From NCBI GenBank assembly GCA_964242415.1, contig CAXTAT010000003.1:239742-303741 (forward strand): a stretch of DNA of 64,000 nucleotides. Direction: 5' to 3'. The position numbers were made by a program, and so were the translations under genes. This DNA is from DASWOJ01 sp964242415 (GTDB taxonomy: Bacteria > Pseudomonadota > Alphaproteobacteria > Acetobacterales > Acetobacteraceae). Below, one piece after another: positions 43,131-52,315 of the stretch (the stretch's first letter is position 1; each line of letters begins with the position of its first letter). The notes under the pieces were generated by a model. That model did not search any database. It was not told the DNA's origin and saw only the letters and a list, made by a program, of their open reading frames with translations.

Positions 43131-44042
43131 ATGATCGTCCGCCCCCGTCCTGGCGCCCTCGGGCTGCTGTTCATCACGCGCGGCTCCATCGTGCCGGTGA
43201 TCCTGCCGCGGATCGGCGCCGTGCTGCTGATCTCCGCCGCCGTCGTGGCCTGGCAGCGCCTGGCGCCGGCGCACTTCCAGGACCTCACCCTGGCGCCGTT
43301 CACCCTGCTGGGCCTGGCGCTGTCCATCTTCCTGGGGTTCCGCAACAACGCCGCCTATGAGCGGTGGTGGGACGGGCGCAAGCAGTGGGGGCAGTTGCTC
43401 GCCGAGGTCCGCGGCCTGGTGCGTGACGGCGTGGTGCTGCTGCCGGATGACCCTGTGTTGCGGCGGCGTTTCGCGCACCGGGCGGTGGCGTTCGCCCATG
43501 CGCTGCGCGACCAGCTTCGCGGCGTTGAAGGCGCGGGCCTGCGCGACTGGGTGCCCACGGCGGAGTGGGATGCCGTCGCCCGGCACCGCAGCCGCCCCGA
43601 CGCCATCCTGCTGGCGCAGTCGGAGGAGCTGGGCCGGCTGTACCGCCGGGGCGAGCTGGCGGACAACCTGTACCGCATGTTCTCCGACCGCCTGCAGGCC
43701 ATGACCACCATCCAGACGGCGTGCGAGCGCCTGCGCTCCACCCCGGCGCCGTTCACCTATACCCTGCTGCTGCACCGCACGGCCTGGCTGTTCTGCCTGC
43801 TGCTGCCGTTCGGGCTGGTGGGCACGCTGGGCTGGGCGACGCCGGTGGCGACGGTGATCCTGGCCTATGCGTTCTTCGGACTGGATGCGCTGGGCGAGGA
43901 GCTGGAGCAGCCGTTCAGCCTGGCGCAGAACGCCGTGCCGCTGGACGCGCTGGTGCGCGCCATCGAGATCGCCGCGTTGGATAACCTGGGGGAGACGGTG
44001 GTGCTGGCGCCGTTGGAAGCGCGGGATTTCGTGCTGCTGTAG
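43131..44042 (+). CDS. Bestrophin/UPF0187 family ion channel
   Basis: 303 residues, with four membrane helices. GFRNNAAYERWWDGRKQWGQLLAEVRGLVRD is the family signature, followed by AFFGLDALGEELEQPFSLAQNAVPLDALVRAIE, the conserved E-x-P-F region lining the pore (here EQPFS). Bacterial bestrophins form pentameric channels, either anion or cation selective. Starts 34 bp after the binding protein and ends 4 bp before repeat G. Confidence 0.87.
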   Translation: MIVRPRPGALGLLFITRGSIVPVILPRIGAVLLISAAVVAWQRLAPAHFQDLTLAPFTLLGLALSIFLGFRNNAAYERWWDGRKQWGQLLAEVRGLVRDGVVLLPDDPVLRRRFAHRAVAFAHALRDQLRGVEGAGLRDWVPTAEWDAVARHRSRPDAILLAQSEELGRLYRRGELADNLYRMFSDRLQAMTTIQTACERLRSTPAPFTYTLLLHRTAWLFCLLLPFGLVGTLGWATPVATVILAYAFFGLDALGEELEQPFSLAQNAVPLDALVRAIEIAALDNLGETVVLAPLEARDFVLL

Positions 44043-44046
44043 CGCT

Positions 44047-44204
44047 GCCTTCTCCCTCTCCCTCCGGGAGAGGGCCGGGGTGAGGGGGGCGGCCAAGGCC
44101 TAGCTGTCCGGGAGAGGGGTGGACCTTCACGCCCAGCGCGGCAGAGCTTGGTCCTTGCGGCCTCCCTCACCCCGGCCCTCTCCCGGAGGGAGAGGGAGAA
44201 GGCA
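44047..44204. repeat. Dispersed repeat family 1, copy G
   Basis: Arms at about 44047-44087 and 44161-44204. An extra partial arm (ctgtccgggagaggggtgg, about 44103-44121) lies in the core, suggesting nested or imperfect duplication. It separates two convergent genes. Confidence 0.9.
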
Positions 44205-44214
44205 GTCCGGTCGG

Positions 44215-45450
44215 CTACGTCAGCAGCCCCGCCAGTGCCCCGCTAAGGCACGTCGCGGTCGTCCCCGACAGCACCGAGCGCAGTCCCAGCGCCACCACCT
44301 CGTGCCGCCGCTCCGGCATCAGCGCACCCAGGCCGCCGACCAGGATGCCCAGGCTGCCGAAGTTGGCGAAGCCGCACATCGCGTAGGTCAGGATCACCCG
44401 GGACCGCGGCGCCAGCGCATCCGGCGGCAGGGCGGCCAGGCCGAGGTAGGCCACGAACTCGTTCAGCACGGTCTTGGTGCCCATCAGCAGCGCGGCGGCC
44501 GGGGTCTCCGCCCAGGGAATCCCGATCAGCCACATCACCGGCCGGAACGGCAGGGCGAACAACCCCTGCAGGGTCCAGCCGCCGGGCAGCGCGTGCAGGG
44601 CGGCATTCACCAGGCTGACCAGTGCGACCGCGACCAGCAGCGTCGTGGTGATGCCCACGAGTGGGCCGATGCCGTCCGCGGTGCCGCGCACCAGCGCGTC
44701 CAGGCTGCTCAGCGGCGGGTCGCGCTGCAACGCCGCAGCATCCCCGCCCGGTGCCGCGGCGCCCGGCCCGAACGGCACCATCAATGCGGCAACGGCCAGC
44801 GCCGCCGGGGTACTGATGACGGACGCGACCAGGATCGCCCCCAGCGCATTCGGCAGCACCGGCCCCAGCACCGTCGCATAGATCACCATGACCGTGCCGG
44901 CGACGCCCGCCATGCCGCAGGTCATGACCGCGAACAGCTCGCCCCGCTGCATACGCGCCAAGTAGGGCCGGATCAGCAGCGGCGCCTCGATCATGCCGAC
45001 GAAGATGTGCACCGCCGCCGCCAACGCCAGCGGCCCGTCCAGCCCCATGGCCCGGCGCAGCAGCAGCGCGAACACCGCCGTCAGCCGCTGCAGCACGCCC
45101 CAGTGGAACAGCAGCGCCGACAACGCGCTGATCACCAGGACCAGGGGCAGGATCTTGAACGCCAGGATAACGCTGCTGCCGGGCCGCAGCTCCGGGAAGG
45201 GCAGGGCGCCGCCACCGAGGTAGCCGAACAGGAATGCGCTCCCGGCGTCCGTCGCGTCCTGCAGCGCAGCCGCGGCGTCGTTCAGCAGCAGGATCACGCG
45301 CTGGGCCGGGGTGAAGCCGATCAGCAGCACCGCGAGCGCGGCCTGCAACGCCAGCCCGGCCGCGACGGTGCGCCAGCGGATAGCCCGGCGGTCCTCGCCC
45401 AAGGCCCACGCCAGGGCCAGGAGCACGGCATAGCCGACAACCGCCTGCAT
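44215..45450 (-). CDS. Concentrative nucleoside transporter (NupC family)
   Basis: 411 residues, polytopic. Family motifs are AGSAFLFGYLGGG, ILAFKILPLVLVISALSALLFHWG and the C-terminal GTKTVLNEFVAYLGLAAL, TYAMCGFANFGSLGILVGGL. CNT proteins import nucleosides with H+ or Na+. A good start at 45450 (MQAVVGYAVLLALAWALG) gives the first helix. Confidence 0.9.
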   Translation of the reverse strand: MQAVVGYAVLLALAWALGEDRRAIRWRTVAAGLALQAALAVLLIGFTPAQRVILLLNDAAAALQDATDAGSAFLFGYLGGGALPFPELRPGSSVILAFKILPLVLVISALSALLFHWGVLQRLTAVFALLLRRAMGLDGPLALAAAVHIFVGMIEAPLLIRPYLARMQRGELFAVMTCGMAGVAGTVMVIYATVLGPVLPNALGAILVASVISTPAALAVAALMVPFGPGAAAPGGDAAALQRDPPLSSLDALVRGTADGIGPLVGITTTLLVAVALVSLVNAALHALPGGWTLQGLFALPFRPVMWLIGIPWAETPAAALLMGTKTVLNEFVAYLGLAALPPDALAPRSRVILTYAMCGFANFGSLGILVGGLGALMPERRHEVVALGLRSVLSGTTATCLSGALAGLLT

Positions 45451-45584
45451 GATCAGCTCAGCGCAGCCAAGGGGCAGTGATGCTTGACGTGGGGAAGGCA
45501 GTGGAGCGTAGCGGGACCATGGCGGGAGGCTACCGTGTGCCGGTGCACAACCTCAATCCCGCACTGACCCAGGCCCACGCTGAT

Positions 45585-45610
45585 CCGGGGTGGGCGATCA
45601 CCCACCCCGG
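45585..45610 (-). terminator. Perfect 10-bp hairpin after ferritin-like gene
   Basis: CCGGGGTGGG (45585-45594) pairs completely with CCCACCCCGG (45601-45610) across a 6-base loop, 21 bp after the stop at 45632. No U-tract, but it is the strongest hairpin near a 3' end here. Confidence 0.5.
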
Positions 45611-45631
45611 CCGCAAAGTCCAGCCGGCAGC

Positions 45632-46558
45632 CTACCTGATGGTGCCGTTCGCCTGGTTCGGCAGGAAGCCGCCGCCCGCCCGGATGCCGTTATACAGGAT
45701 GCTCAGGATCTGGATTGGCGCGCGCCGGAACACCAGCCCATCGGTGTCGGTCGGCGCGATGTTGATGGGCAGGTTGGGAATTGACAACCCCTGCTCGTAG
45801 GGTCCGCCAAGCTTCGCCCGCACGGTGGAGATGGCATTGGCCGCAGCCTGCTGGCCGAACTGCCCCAGCAGGAGGCGGATTGCCCCGTCGTGGAGAGCCT
45901 CGGCCGCCAGGATGCTCGCCGACGAGGAGATGTTGGCCGTCTGGGTCAGCAGGCCGATAGCGCCGGCATAAGCCGTTATCCCCGCATCCGTCAGCGTGAA
46001 GGCGCCGAGCAGGAAGTTGGTCTCGTTCAGGAACGGGTTGAACTGCGTCCCCGGCGCGACCAGCCCGGCGGCAACGCCCACCGAGTTGAAGCTGTTCAGC
46101 AGGTCGATCGCCGGCTCCGCCACCGCCGCGCTGCCCAGCACGCGCCGGAGGAAGCGGATGTGGTCCACCTCATCTTGGGCGGTCTTCTGGATCACGTCGT
46201 AAACCGCCGGAGTCTGGAACGGCACCTTGGAACCACCGAGCACCGTGCCCTGGACTCCCGTGCCGGTCAGATCGGTGGCGGCCAGTCCCTGGCCGAGGAA
46301 CCCACGCAGATAGTACTCGCCCTCGACATACTCGGTGTTGAGCGCGAAGTTCAGGATGTCGTTGTCGGTCAGCGTCTGCGCCTCGGCCGGCTCAGATGTG
46401 ATGACGCCGCCGGCACCGGTCGCCAGCATGCCCAGCGCGACGGCGCCGGCCGTCTTGAAGCCAAACTGCTTGATCGCAGCCCGGCGCTCGATGAGCAGCT
46501 CGTGCGCGCCGTCGTCGTCGGCGACGAATCGCTCGTAGGATGTCAACTGGTCGTCCAT
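45632..46558 (-). CDS. Exported ferritin-like protein
   Basis: 308 residues. Helical ferritin-like motifs include ILNFALNTEYVEGEYYLRGFL and DVIQKTAQDEVDHIRFLRRVLGSA, which would supply a di-iron-type bundle; such proteins are often linked to desiccation or stress. A twin-arginine-like stretch (ERRAAIKQFGFKTAGAVALGMLATGAGG, about residues 25-52) preceded by 24 polar residues may be a Tat signal. ATG 46558 has GGGAG ten bases upstream. The frame upstream to 46627 is not supported. Confidence 0.8.
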   Translation of the reverse strand: MDDQLTSYERFVADDDGAHELLIERRAAIKQFGFKTAGAVALGMLATGAGGVITSEPAEAQTLTDNDILNFALNTEYVEGEYYLRGFLGQGLAATDLTGTGVQGTVLGGSKVPFQTPAVYDVIQKTAQDEVDHIRFLRRVLGSAAVAEPAIDLLNSFNSVGVAAGLVAPGTQFNPFLNETNFLLGAFTLTDAGITAYAGAIGLLTQTANISSSASILAAEALHDGAIRLLLGQFGQQAAANAISTVRAKLGGPYEQGLSIPNLPINIAPTDTDGLVFRRAPIQILSILYNGIRAGGGFLPNQANGTIR

Positions 46559-46844
46559 GCTTTGTAGTCTCCCTTTGCGGCGTCCGTTGGCCGGGCGCCA
46601 CGAATACGCCTTTGATTGAAGACGCAAGTCCTATGTTGCATGGCCTGGAAGATGCTAAACCCCAGGCCCAGCCCAAAAGCTGCGCTGAGGCTTCTAACAG
46701 TTTCGATACCTTTGTCGAGAACTAACATTGTACTGTACGCTGTTGTGCCAAAAGGTGCGCTGATACGCCAAAGGACTTCGCTGATTGCGGGGTGCTTAGG
46801 TGAAGCGGCTGCCTGACACGCGCAGGAATGCGGCGCATGCAGGA

Positions 46845-47378
46845 AACGCCCTGGCCAAGCCCACCAGCTTCCTACCGGCCATCATGCCGTAGCGCCTGGT
46901 CCGCACCCCTCGCGCCACCGCGTCGCCGAGATGGTCGGCAGCGGCCCCTACCGGTTCGTGCCCGGGGAGCGGGTGCCCGGGGCCTTGGCCATCTTATCGG
47001 TGGTTCGACGGGTATGTGCCGCGCCCGGACGGCACGCCCAGCTTCACCACCGGGCTGCGCGTCGCCTACTTCGACCGCGTGGAATGGCACACCATCCCCA
47101 ACGGCGCGACCGCAGCCGCCGCCCCACGCACCGGCGAGGTCGATTGTTGGGAACAGCCGAACGTCGATCTGGTGCCCCTGCGGTCCCAGTGGTTCGCCGC
47201 CGATGGCTTGGCGGCGCAGCAGGCGGTGGCGGCGCAGCTCCAGGCGCGGGCGTTACAGGTCGGCGTCTACCTGCCGTGCGGCCATTACCAGCCCAGCGCC
47301 TGGCGGCGTGACCTTGCGGGCGTGCTGCGGGCCTGCCGCTGTTCACCGCCGCTGTTCACCAACGTGCGGCGTGTTTAG
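46845..47378 (+). pseudogene. Broken ABC substrate-binding protein (family 5)
   Basis: Three frames together restore a family 5 binding protein C-terminal half. From 46848: ALAKPTSFLPAIMP, a TAG at 46890-46892, then RLVRTP. From 46931 in another frame: MVGSGPYRFVPGERVPGA. After a further shift near 46995: WFDGYVPRPDGTPSF, RVAYFDRVEWHTIP, TGEVDCWEQPNVDLVPL, then (after an in-frame deletion) WFAADGLAAQQAVAAQ and the terminal NVRRV with TAG at 47376-47378. A stop, two frameshifts and a deletion make it non-functional. No 5' part was recognised. Confidence 0.8.
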
Positions 47379-47418
47379 CGTTGTGCCCGGTACTGCACAC
47401 CTTAACGGGACGCCCCAC

Positions 47419-48690
47419 ATGCCCTCCATGAACATCGAGCAAACCGTCCTCCCCAATGGCCTGCGGGTCGTATCCGTCAACCTGCCCGGCTTCGACAGCG
47501 CCGCGGTGGCCGCCTTCGTCAAGGCCGGCGCGCGCAACGAGACCGAGGCGAACAACGGCGTCGCCCACTTCCTGGAACACATGGCGTTCAAGGGCACCCG
47601 CAGCCGCAGCGCCCTGCAGATCGGCGCCGAGATCGAGGTGCTGGGCAGCAACATCAATGCCTTCACCTCGCACGAGATGACCTGCTACTTCGTCACCGGC
47701 CTCAAGGGCACCATCGGCCAGTCGGTCGCCATCATCGGCGACGTGCTGTGCAACTCGGTGTACGAAGACAAGGACATCGCCGTCGAGAAGGGCGTGATCC
47801 TGCAGGAGATCAAGCGCGCCACCGACAGCCCCACCAGCGTCGCCTATGACGGCTATGGCCTGATCGCCTACCCCGGCCAGAGCATCGGCCGCCCGATCCT
47901 GGGCCGCGCCGAGGGCATCGAGGCGATGACCCGCGACCACTTCACCGGGTTCGTTGCGGATAACTACTTCGGCGAGAATATGGTCGTCGTGGGAACCGGC
48001 GACTTCTCGCATGAGGCGTTCGTCGGCATGGTCGCCGTCCACTTCGAGCATCTGCCCAGCCGAAGCGCCCCGGTGCAGGTGACGCCTGCACGCTATGAGG
48101 GTGGCGCGGTCCGCAACACGGAGCGGGACTTCGAGCAGGTGACGATCCTGCTGGGCCTGCAATCCGTGCCCGAGACGGACCCGTCGGTGTACGCGCACAA
48201 GGTGCTGGCCCGGGCGCTGGGCGGCGGCATGTCGTCTCCCCTGTTCCAGGAGGTGCGGGAGAAGCGCGGCCTGGTTTACAGCGTTGGCGCCTTCAGCGAC
48301 CACGGCGTGGACCATGGCGAACTGGTGCTCACGGCGGGCACGACGGCCAAGCATGTGGACGAGTTGCTGACGGTGGCCTGCGGCGAGCTGACCAAGGTGA
48401 CGCAGACCGTGACCGAGGCCGACATGACGCGCGCCAAGAACGGCCTGCTGGTCCGGCTGGCGACGGCGAAGGAGAAGCCGTTCAGCCTGGCCCAGGGCAT
48501 CGCCGGCAGCCTGTTCGAGCACGGCGAGATCCACACGCCGGAATACGCGATGCGCAAGGTGGAGGCGGTGACGATGGACGACGTGACCGCCGCCGCCCGG
48601 CGCGTGGTGGCGAGCAATCCGACAATCTCCCTGGTCGGCCCGGTGCCCGACATGGACTACCATGGCAAGGTCCGCGCCGCCCTGGGCTAG
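47419..48690 (+). CDS. M16 family zinc peptidase (processing-peptidase-like)
   Basis: 423 residues. The inverted zinc motif HFLEH is at about residue 49-53 (GVAHFLEHMAFKGT), with the downstream Glu of the site in the IAVEKGVILQEIKRATDSP region. GGGMSSPLFQEVREKRGLVYSVGAFSD is the C-terminal-half hallmark. It resembles the alphaproteobacterial relatives of mitochondrial processing peptidase (PqqL/YmxG-type); a role in processing short peptides is likely. A second inactive partner subunit is not adjacent. ATG 47419 starts 41 bp after the pseudogene. Confidence 0.9.
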   Translation: MPSMNIEQTVLPNGLRVVSVNLPGFDSAAVAAFVKAGARNETEANNGVAHFLEHMAFKGTRSRSALQIGAEIEVLGSNINAFTSHEMTCYFVTGLKGTIGQSVAIIGDVLCNSVYEDKDIAVEKGVILQEIKRATDSPTSVAYDGYGLIAYPGQSIGRPILGRAEGIEAMTRDHFTGFVADNYFGENMVVVGTGDFSHEAFVGMVAVHFEHLPSRSAPVQVTPARYEGGAVRNTERDFEQVTILLGLQSVPETDPSVYAHKVLARALGGGMSSPLFQEVREKRGLVYSVGAFSDHGVDHGELVLTAGTTAKHVDELLTVACGELTKVTQTVTEADMTRAKNGLLVRLATAKEKPFSLAQGIAGSLFEHGEIHTPEYAMRKVEAVTMDDVTAAARRVVASNPTISLVGPVPDMDYHGKVRAALG

Positions 48691-48699
48691 GCTTGCTTG

Positions 48700-48904
48700 C
48701 GTCTTCCCCCTCCCTCCGGGAGAGGGCCGGGGTGAGGGGGGCTTACTTCGCGCCGTTTGCCGCCTGCGGAACAGGGTTGCCCGGACCAGTGGGTCTGCGC
48801 CGCACGACCTCCTCACCCCGGCCCTCTCCCGAAGGGGGGAGAGGGAGAAGGGGGCATTCCCATGGTATATGCGATCGTCCTGTCCGGAGGGAGAGGGAGC
48901 AGGC
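48700..48904. repeat. Dispersed repeat family 1, copy H with extra half
   Basis: Arms at about 48700-48738 and 48810-48852, then a third arm fragment at 48881-48904 (gtccggagggagagggagca). Between them lies tatatgcgatcgtcctg (48866-48882), shared with copies B and I. The whole stretch fills the 308-bp gap between the peptidase and helicase genes; no gene is visible. Confidence 0.88.
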
Positions 48905-48998
48905 ATCTGCGCGATGCACGGCTAAAGGGCGCGCATCCCGGCGCGCAATCCGCTAGACTGCCGCGTCCGACGCCGCTGCTCCAAGGATTCCCCGCCTG

Positions 48999-51900
48999 AT
49001 GCCCACGCCGTTCTCCTCCGACGACCTCGGCCGGATTTTCGACGCCCGCACCCTGACACGCGGCCGCAGCCTACTGCTGGTCGGCGCCGTTGAGGTCCGG
49101 CTGGAGGGCGATGTGGTGACGGCCACCGTGGACCAGGCCGCCGGCCAGCAGACCGCTACCCTGGAACCACAGCCGCACAATGGCCGCGTCGCGCTGAACG
49201 GCCGCTGCACCTGCCAAACTCCCGCCTGCGCCCACCTCGCCGCCGCCGCCTTCGCCGCCCTGGAGCGCTACCCGGAGCTGCGCCGCGCCGCGCCGAAGGG
49301 CCTGCTGGACACCCTGACCGGCAACGAGCCGCCCGAGAAGCGCATCGTGCTGTTCGAGCTGGCCGCTGCCCCGCCGCCGGACGGCGCCACCGTCAGCACC
49401 TTCCTGGTCGGCGAGCGCACCCGGCGCATCACCCCCACCACCCCGCGCCAGGTCATGGCCGACCCCGGCAGCGGTGCCCCCGCCCGTGCCCTGGCCCGGC
49501 TGCTCGGCGGCGGCGCCAGCACCAAGTCCACCGTCAGCCGCGCGCAGCTCCCCGACATGCTGCGCGGGTTGGTCGCCAGCGGCGCGGCCCGCTGGGCGCC
49601 CTCCGGCAAGCGGCTGCAAGACGGCGAGCAGCGCACCTTCGACGCCCACCTGAAGCCGAAGCTGCCGCTGAAGTCCGCCGTGCTGCAAAGCGACGCCGGC
49701 CCGTACTACGTCGATGGCGCGACCGGTGCCGTGGGCCGCGTCCGCCTGCGGCAGCCTGCGCCCGAGGCGGCCCGCCCCCGCCGCCCCGAGCCGGTGGTGA
49801 TCCCGGCCCACGCCAGCGACCAGAGCATCGTTGAGACCGACATGACGCCGGTAATCCGCCTGCGCCGCGTCCGCACCACGGACGCCGTGGGCCGCATCGG
49901 CATGCTGGACGCCTTGACGCTGGACTTCGACTACGGCGGCGTCACCATCGACGGCCACGATGAGCGCCAGTTCATCCGCGTCGTCACCCCGGCCGGCCCC
50001 AGCTTCGTCCGCCGCGACGTGAAGGCCGAGGCGGCGGCGTTCGACACCGTGAGCGCCGACGGCTTCACCCAGATGCGGATCGCCGACGCTGGCTCCAGCA
50101 AGGGCCGCCGGGCGCTGGTGCACGTGGGGGAGGACTCGGCCGAACGCTGGCACCACTTCATCGCCGCCCGCATCCCGGCGCTGCAGGTGCTGGGCTGGCG
50201 CAACCTGATCGACCGCGACTTCGGCCCCCGCCTGGTCGAGGAGGTCGGCACCACCGACGTGCAGGTGGCCGACGCCGGGCCGGGCCGCTTCAGCCTGGAC
50301 TTCGGCATCGAGATCGACGGCGTGCGCCTGCCGCTGCTGCCGATCCTGAGCAAGCTCATCGAGCGCGGCGGCCTGGAGGTGGCGCAGATCGTCGATGGCG
50401 AGATCATCACCAGCCTCGACGATGGCCGCGTGGTGAAGCTGCCCGCCGAGCGCATCCGCCGCCTCCTGGCGATCATGGGCGACCTGATCGAGGGCGCCGG
50501 CCGCCTGCAGGACGGTCCGCTGGTGCTGCCCGCCGCCGAGGCTGCGACCTTGCTGGAGCTGGAGGACCTGGTCAGCACCCGGTTCGAGAACGCGGCGGCG
50601 ATCAAGACCTATGTCGAGCAGTTCCGCGACGACGCCGAGATCCCCCCGGTGCTGCTGCCCACCACGTTCCATGGCGATCTGCGGCCCTATCAGAAGCAGG
50701 GGCTGGATTGGCTGCAGCACCTGCGCGGCGCCGGGCTGGGCGGGCTGCTGGCGGACGACATGGGCCTGGGCAAGACCGCCCAGACCATCGCGCACCTGGT
50801 GTTCGAGCAGGCGTCGGGCCGCATGGACCGGCCAGCCTTGATCGTCGTGCCCACCAGCCTGATCAGCAACTGGACGGCGGAGCTGACCAAGTTCGCGCCG
50901 CACCTGACGACGGCGGTGCTGCACGGCCTGGACCGGCATCAGCGGCGGGACCGGCTGGACGGCGTGCACGTCGTCATCACCACCTACACCGTGCTGGCGC
51001 GCGACATCGCCGACATGAAGGAGCTGGCCTGGCACGTCGTGGTCCTCGATGAGGCGCAGGCGATCAAGTCCCCTGTCGCCAAGGCCACCCGCGCGGTGTG
51101 CCAGTTGGACACCAAGCACCGCATCTGCCTGTCCGGCACCCCAGTCGAAAATAACCTGGAGGAGCTGTGGTCGCAGTTCGCCTTCCTGATGCCGGGGCTG
51201 CTGGGCGACCGCCAGGTGTTCACCAAGCGGTTCCGCACCCCCATCGAGAAGCGCGGCGACGACCAGCGGCGGATGCAGCTCGTGCGCCGCATCCGGCCGT
51301 TCATCCTGCGCCGCACCAAGTCCGAGGTGGCGACGGAGCTGCCGCCCAAGCACACCATCCTGCGCCGCATCACCCTGGCGCCCGACCAGCGCGAGCTGTA
51401 CGAGACCATCCGCGTCACCCTGCAGGAGCGGGTGCGCGAGCAGGTGGCCGAGCGCAGCCTGGCCGGCAGCCGCATCATCGTGCTGGACGCCCTGCTGAAG
51501 CTGCGCCAGGTATGCTGCGACCCGCGGCTGGTCAAGCTGCCCTCCGCCCGCACGGTCGAGTCGTCCTCGAAGCTCGACGACCTGCTGGAGATGGTGGGCG
51601 AGATGATCCCGGAGGGCCGGCGCATCCTGCTGTTCAGCCAGTTCACCTCCATGCTGGACCTGATCAAGCCGCGCCTGGCCGAGGCTGGCATCCCCTATGT
51701 CGAGCTGCGCGGCGACACGCGGGACCGGGCGGAGCCGGTGCGCAGCTTCCAGGCCGGGGAGGTGCCGCTGTTCCTGATTTCGCTCAAGGCCGGCGGGCGC
51801 GGGCTGAACCTGACGGCGGCGGACACGGTGATCCACTACGACCCCTGGTGGAACCCGGCGGTCGAGAACCAGGCCAGCGACCGCGCCCACCGCATCGGCC

Positions 51901-52088
51901 AAACCAAGTCGGTGTTCGTGTACAAGCTGATCGGCGCCGATACGGTCGAGGAGCGCATCCTGGAATTGCAGCAGCGCAAGGCCGAGCTGGCGAACCTGAC
52001 GTTCACCCAGCCGGGCGACCTGGCCGGGCTGGAGCAGGATGATGTCGATTACCTGTTCGGGGCGGAGCCGGGGCGGAAGGCGGCCTAG
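48999..52088 (+). CDS. SWIM-domain SNF2 family helicase
   Basis: 1029 residues. N-terminal SWIM zinc finger: Cys70, Cys72, Cys77, His79 in GRCTCQTPACAHL. After a long middle region, the SNF2 motor starts near residue 555 (LRPYQKQGLDWLQHLRGAGLGG). Motif I DDMGLGKTAQT (about 585), Walker B LDEAQAIK, motif III SGTPVENNLEELWSQFAF, and the C-terminal half with DPWWNPAVENQASDRAHRIGQ. These are DNA-dependent ATPases that remodel protein-DNA complexes or aid repair (RapA/HepA-like relatives). Appears to be a single gene. Confidence 0.9.
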   Translation: MPTPFSSDDLGRIFDARTLTRGRSLLLVGAVEVRLEGDVVTATVDQAAGQQTATLEPQPHNGRVALNGRCTCQTPACAHLAAAAFAALERYPELRRAAPKGLLDTLTGNEPPEKRIVLFELAAAPPPDGATVSTFLVGERTRRITPTTPRQVMADPGSGAPARALARLLGGGASTKSTVSRAQLPDMLRGLVASGAARWAPSGKRLQDGEQRTFDAHLKPKLPLKSAVLQSDAGPYYVDGATGAVGRVRLRQPAPEAARPRRPEPVVIPAHASDQSIVETDMTPVIRLRRVRTTDAVGRIGMLDALTLDFDYGGVTIDGHDERQFIRVVTPAGPSFVRRDVKAEAAAFDTVSADGFTQMRIADAGSSKGRRALVHVGEDSAERWHHFIAARIPALQVLGWRNLIDRDFGPRLVEEVGTTDVQVADAGPGRFSLDFGIEIDGVRLPLLPILSKLIERGGLEVAQIVDGEIITSLDDGRVVKLPAERIRRLLAIMGDLIEGAGRLQDGPLVLPAAEAATLLELEDLVSTRFENAAAIKTYVEQFRDDAEIPPVLLPTTFHGDLRPYQKQGLDWLQHLRGAGLGGLLADDMGLGKTAQTIAHLVFEQASGRMDRPALIVVPTSLISNWTAELTKFAPHLTTAVLHGLDRHQRRDRLDGVHVVITTYTVLARDIADMKELAWHVVVLDEAQAIKSPVAKATRAVCQLDTKHRICLSGTPVENNLEELWSQFAFLMPGLLGDRQVFTKRFRTPIEKRGDDQRRMQLVRRIRPFILRRTKSEVATELPPKHTILRRITLAPDQRELYETIRVTLQERVREQVAERSLAGSRIIVLDALLKLRQVCCDPRLVKLPSARTVESSSKLDDLLEMVGEMIPEGRRILLFSQFTSMLDLIKPRLAEAGIPYVELRGDTRDRAEPVRSFQAGEVPLFLISLKAGGRGLNLTAADTVIHYDPWWNPAVENQASDRAHRIGQTKSVFVYKLIGADTVEERILELQQRKAELANLTFTQPGDLAGLEQDDVDYLFGAEPGRKAA

Positions 52089-52315
52089 GCTTTATATCTG
52101 GAGGCTTGCAGGCCCGGCGCGATAGGCAAGGCCGTTGCCAGCAGTTCGGAGTTGGCTTGAAGGTTTGGGCGCCACGCGCCAAGGTGGCAAGCAAGCTTGG
52201 CATTAAATGTCAACGATCCCGGCAAATTGGGTCCCGATCCTCGTCATCATTTCTAGCCGGACCCGGCGCGGCCGAGGAAGCGGCAGAGCCTGCCGGGTCA
52301 GCAGCCGGACACCCG

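Noticed and set aside
45477..45800. Plus-strand 107-codon frame
   Set aside because: It covers the hairpin after the ferritin-like gene and its 3' end; no recognisable domain and no ribosome site.
46543..46728. 61-residue minus-strand frame before the ferritin-like gene
   Set aside because: The first 30 residues look vaguely hydrophobic, but the rest is compositionally odd and overlaps the promoter and ribosome site of the ferritin-like gene.
49071..51902. 943-codon minus-strand frame opposite the SNF2 gene
   Set aside because: Antisense shadow, Gln/His/Asp-rich, no motifs.
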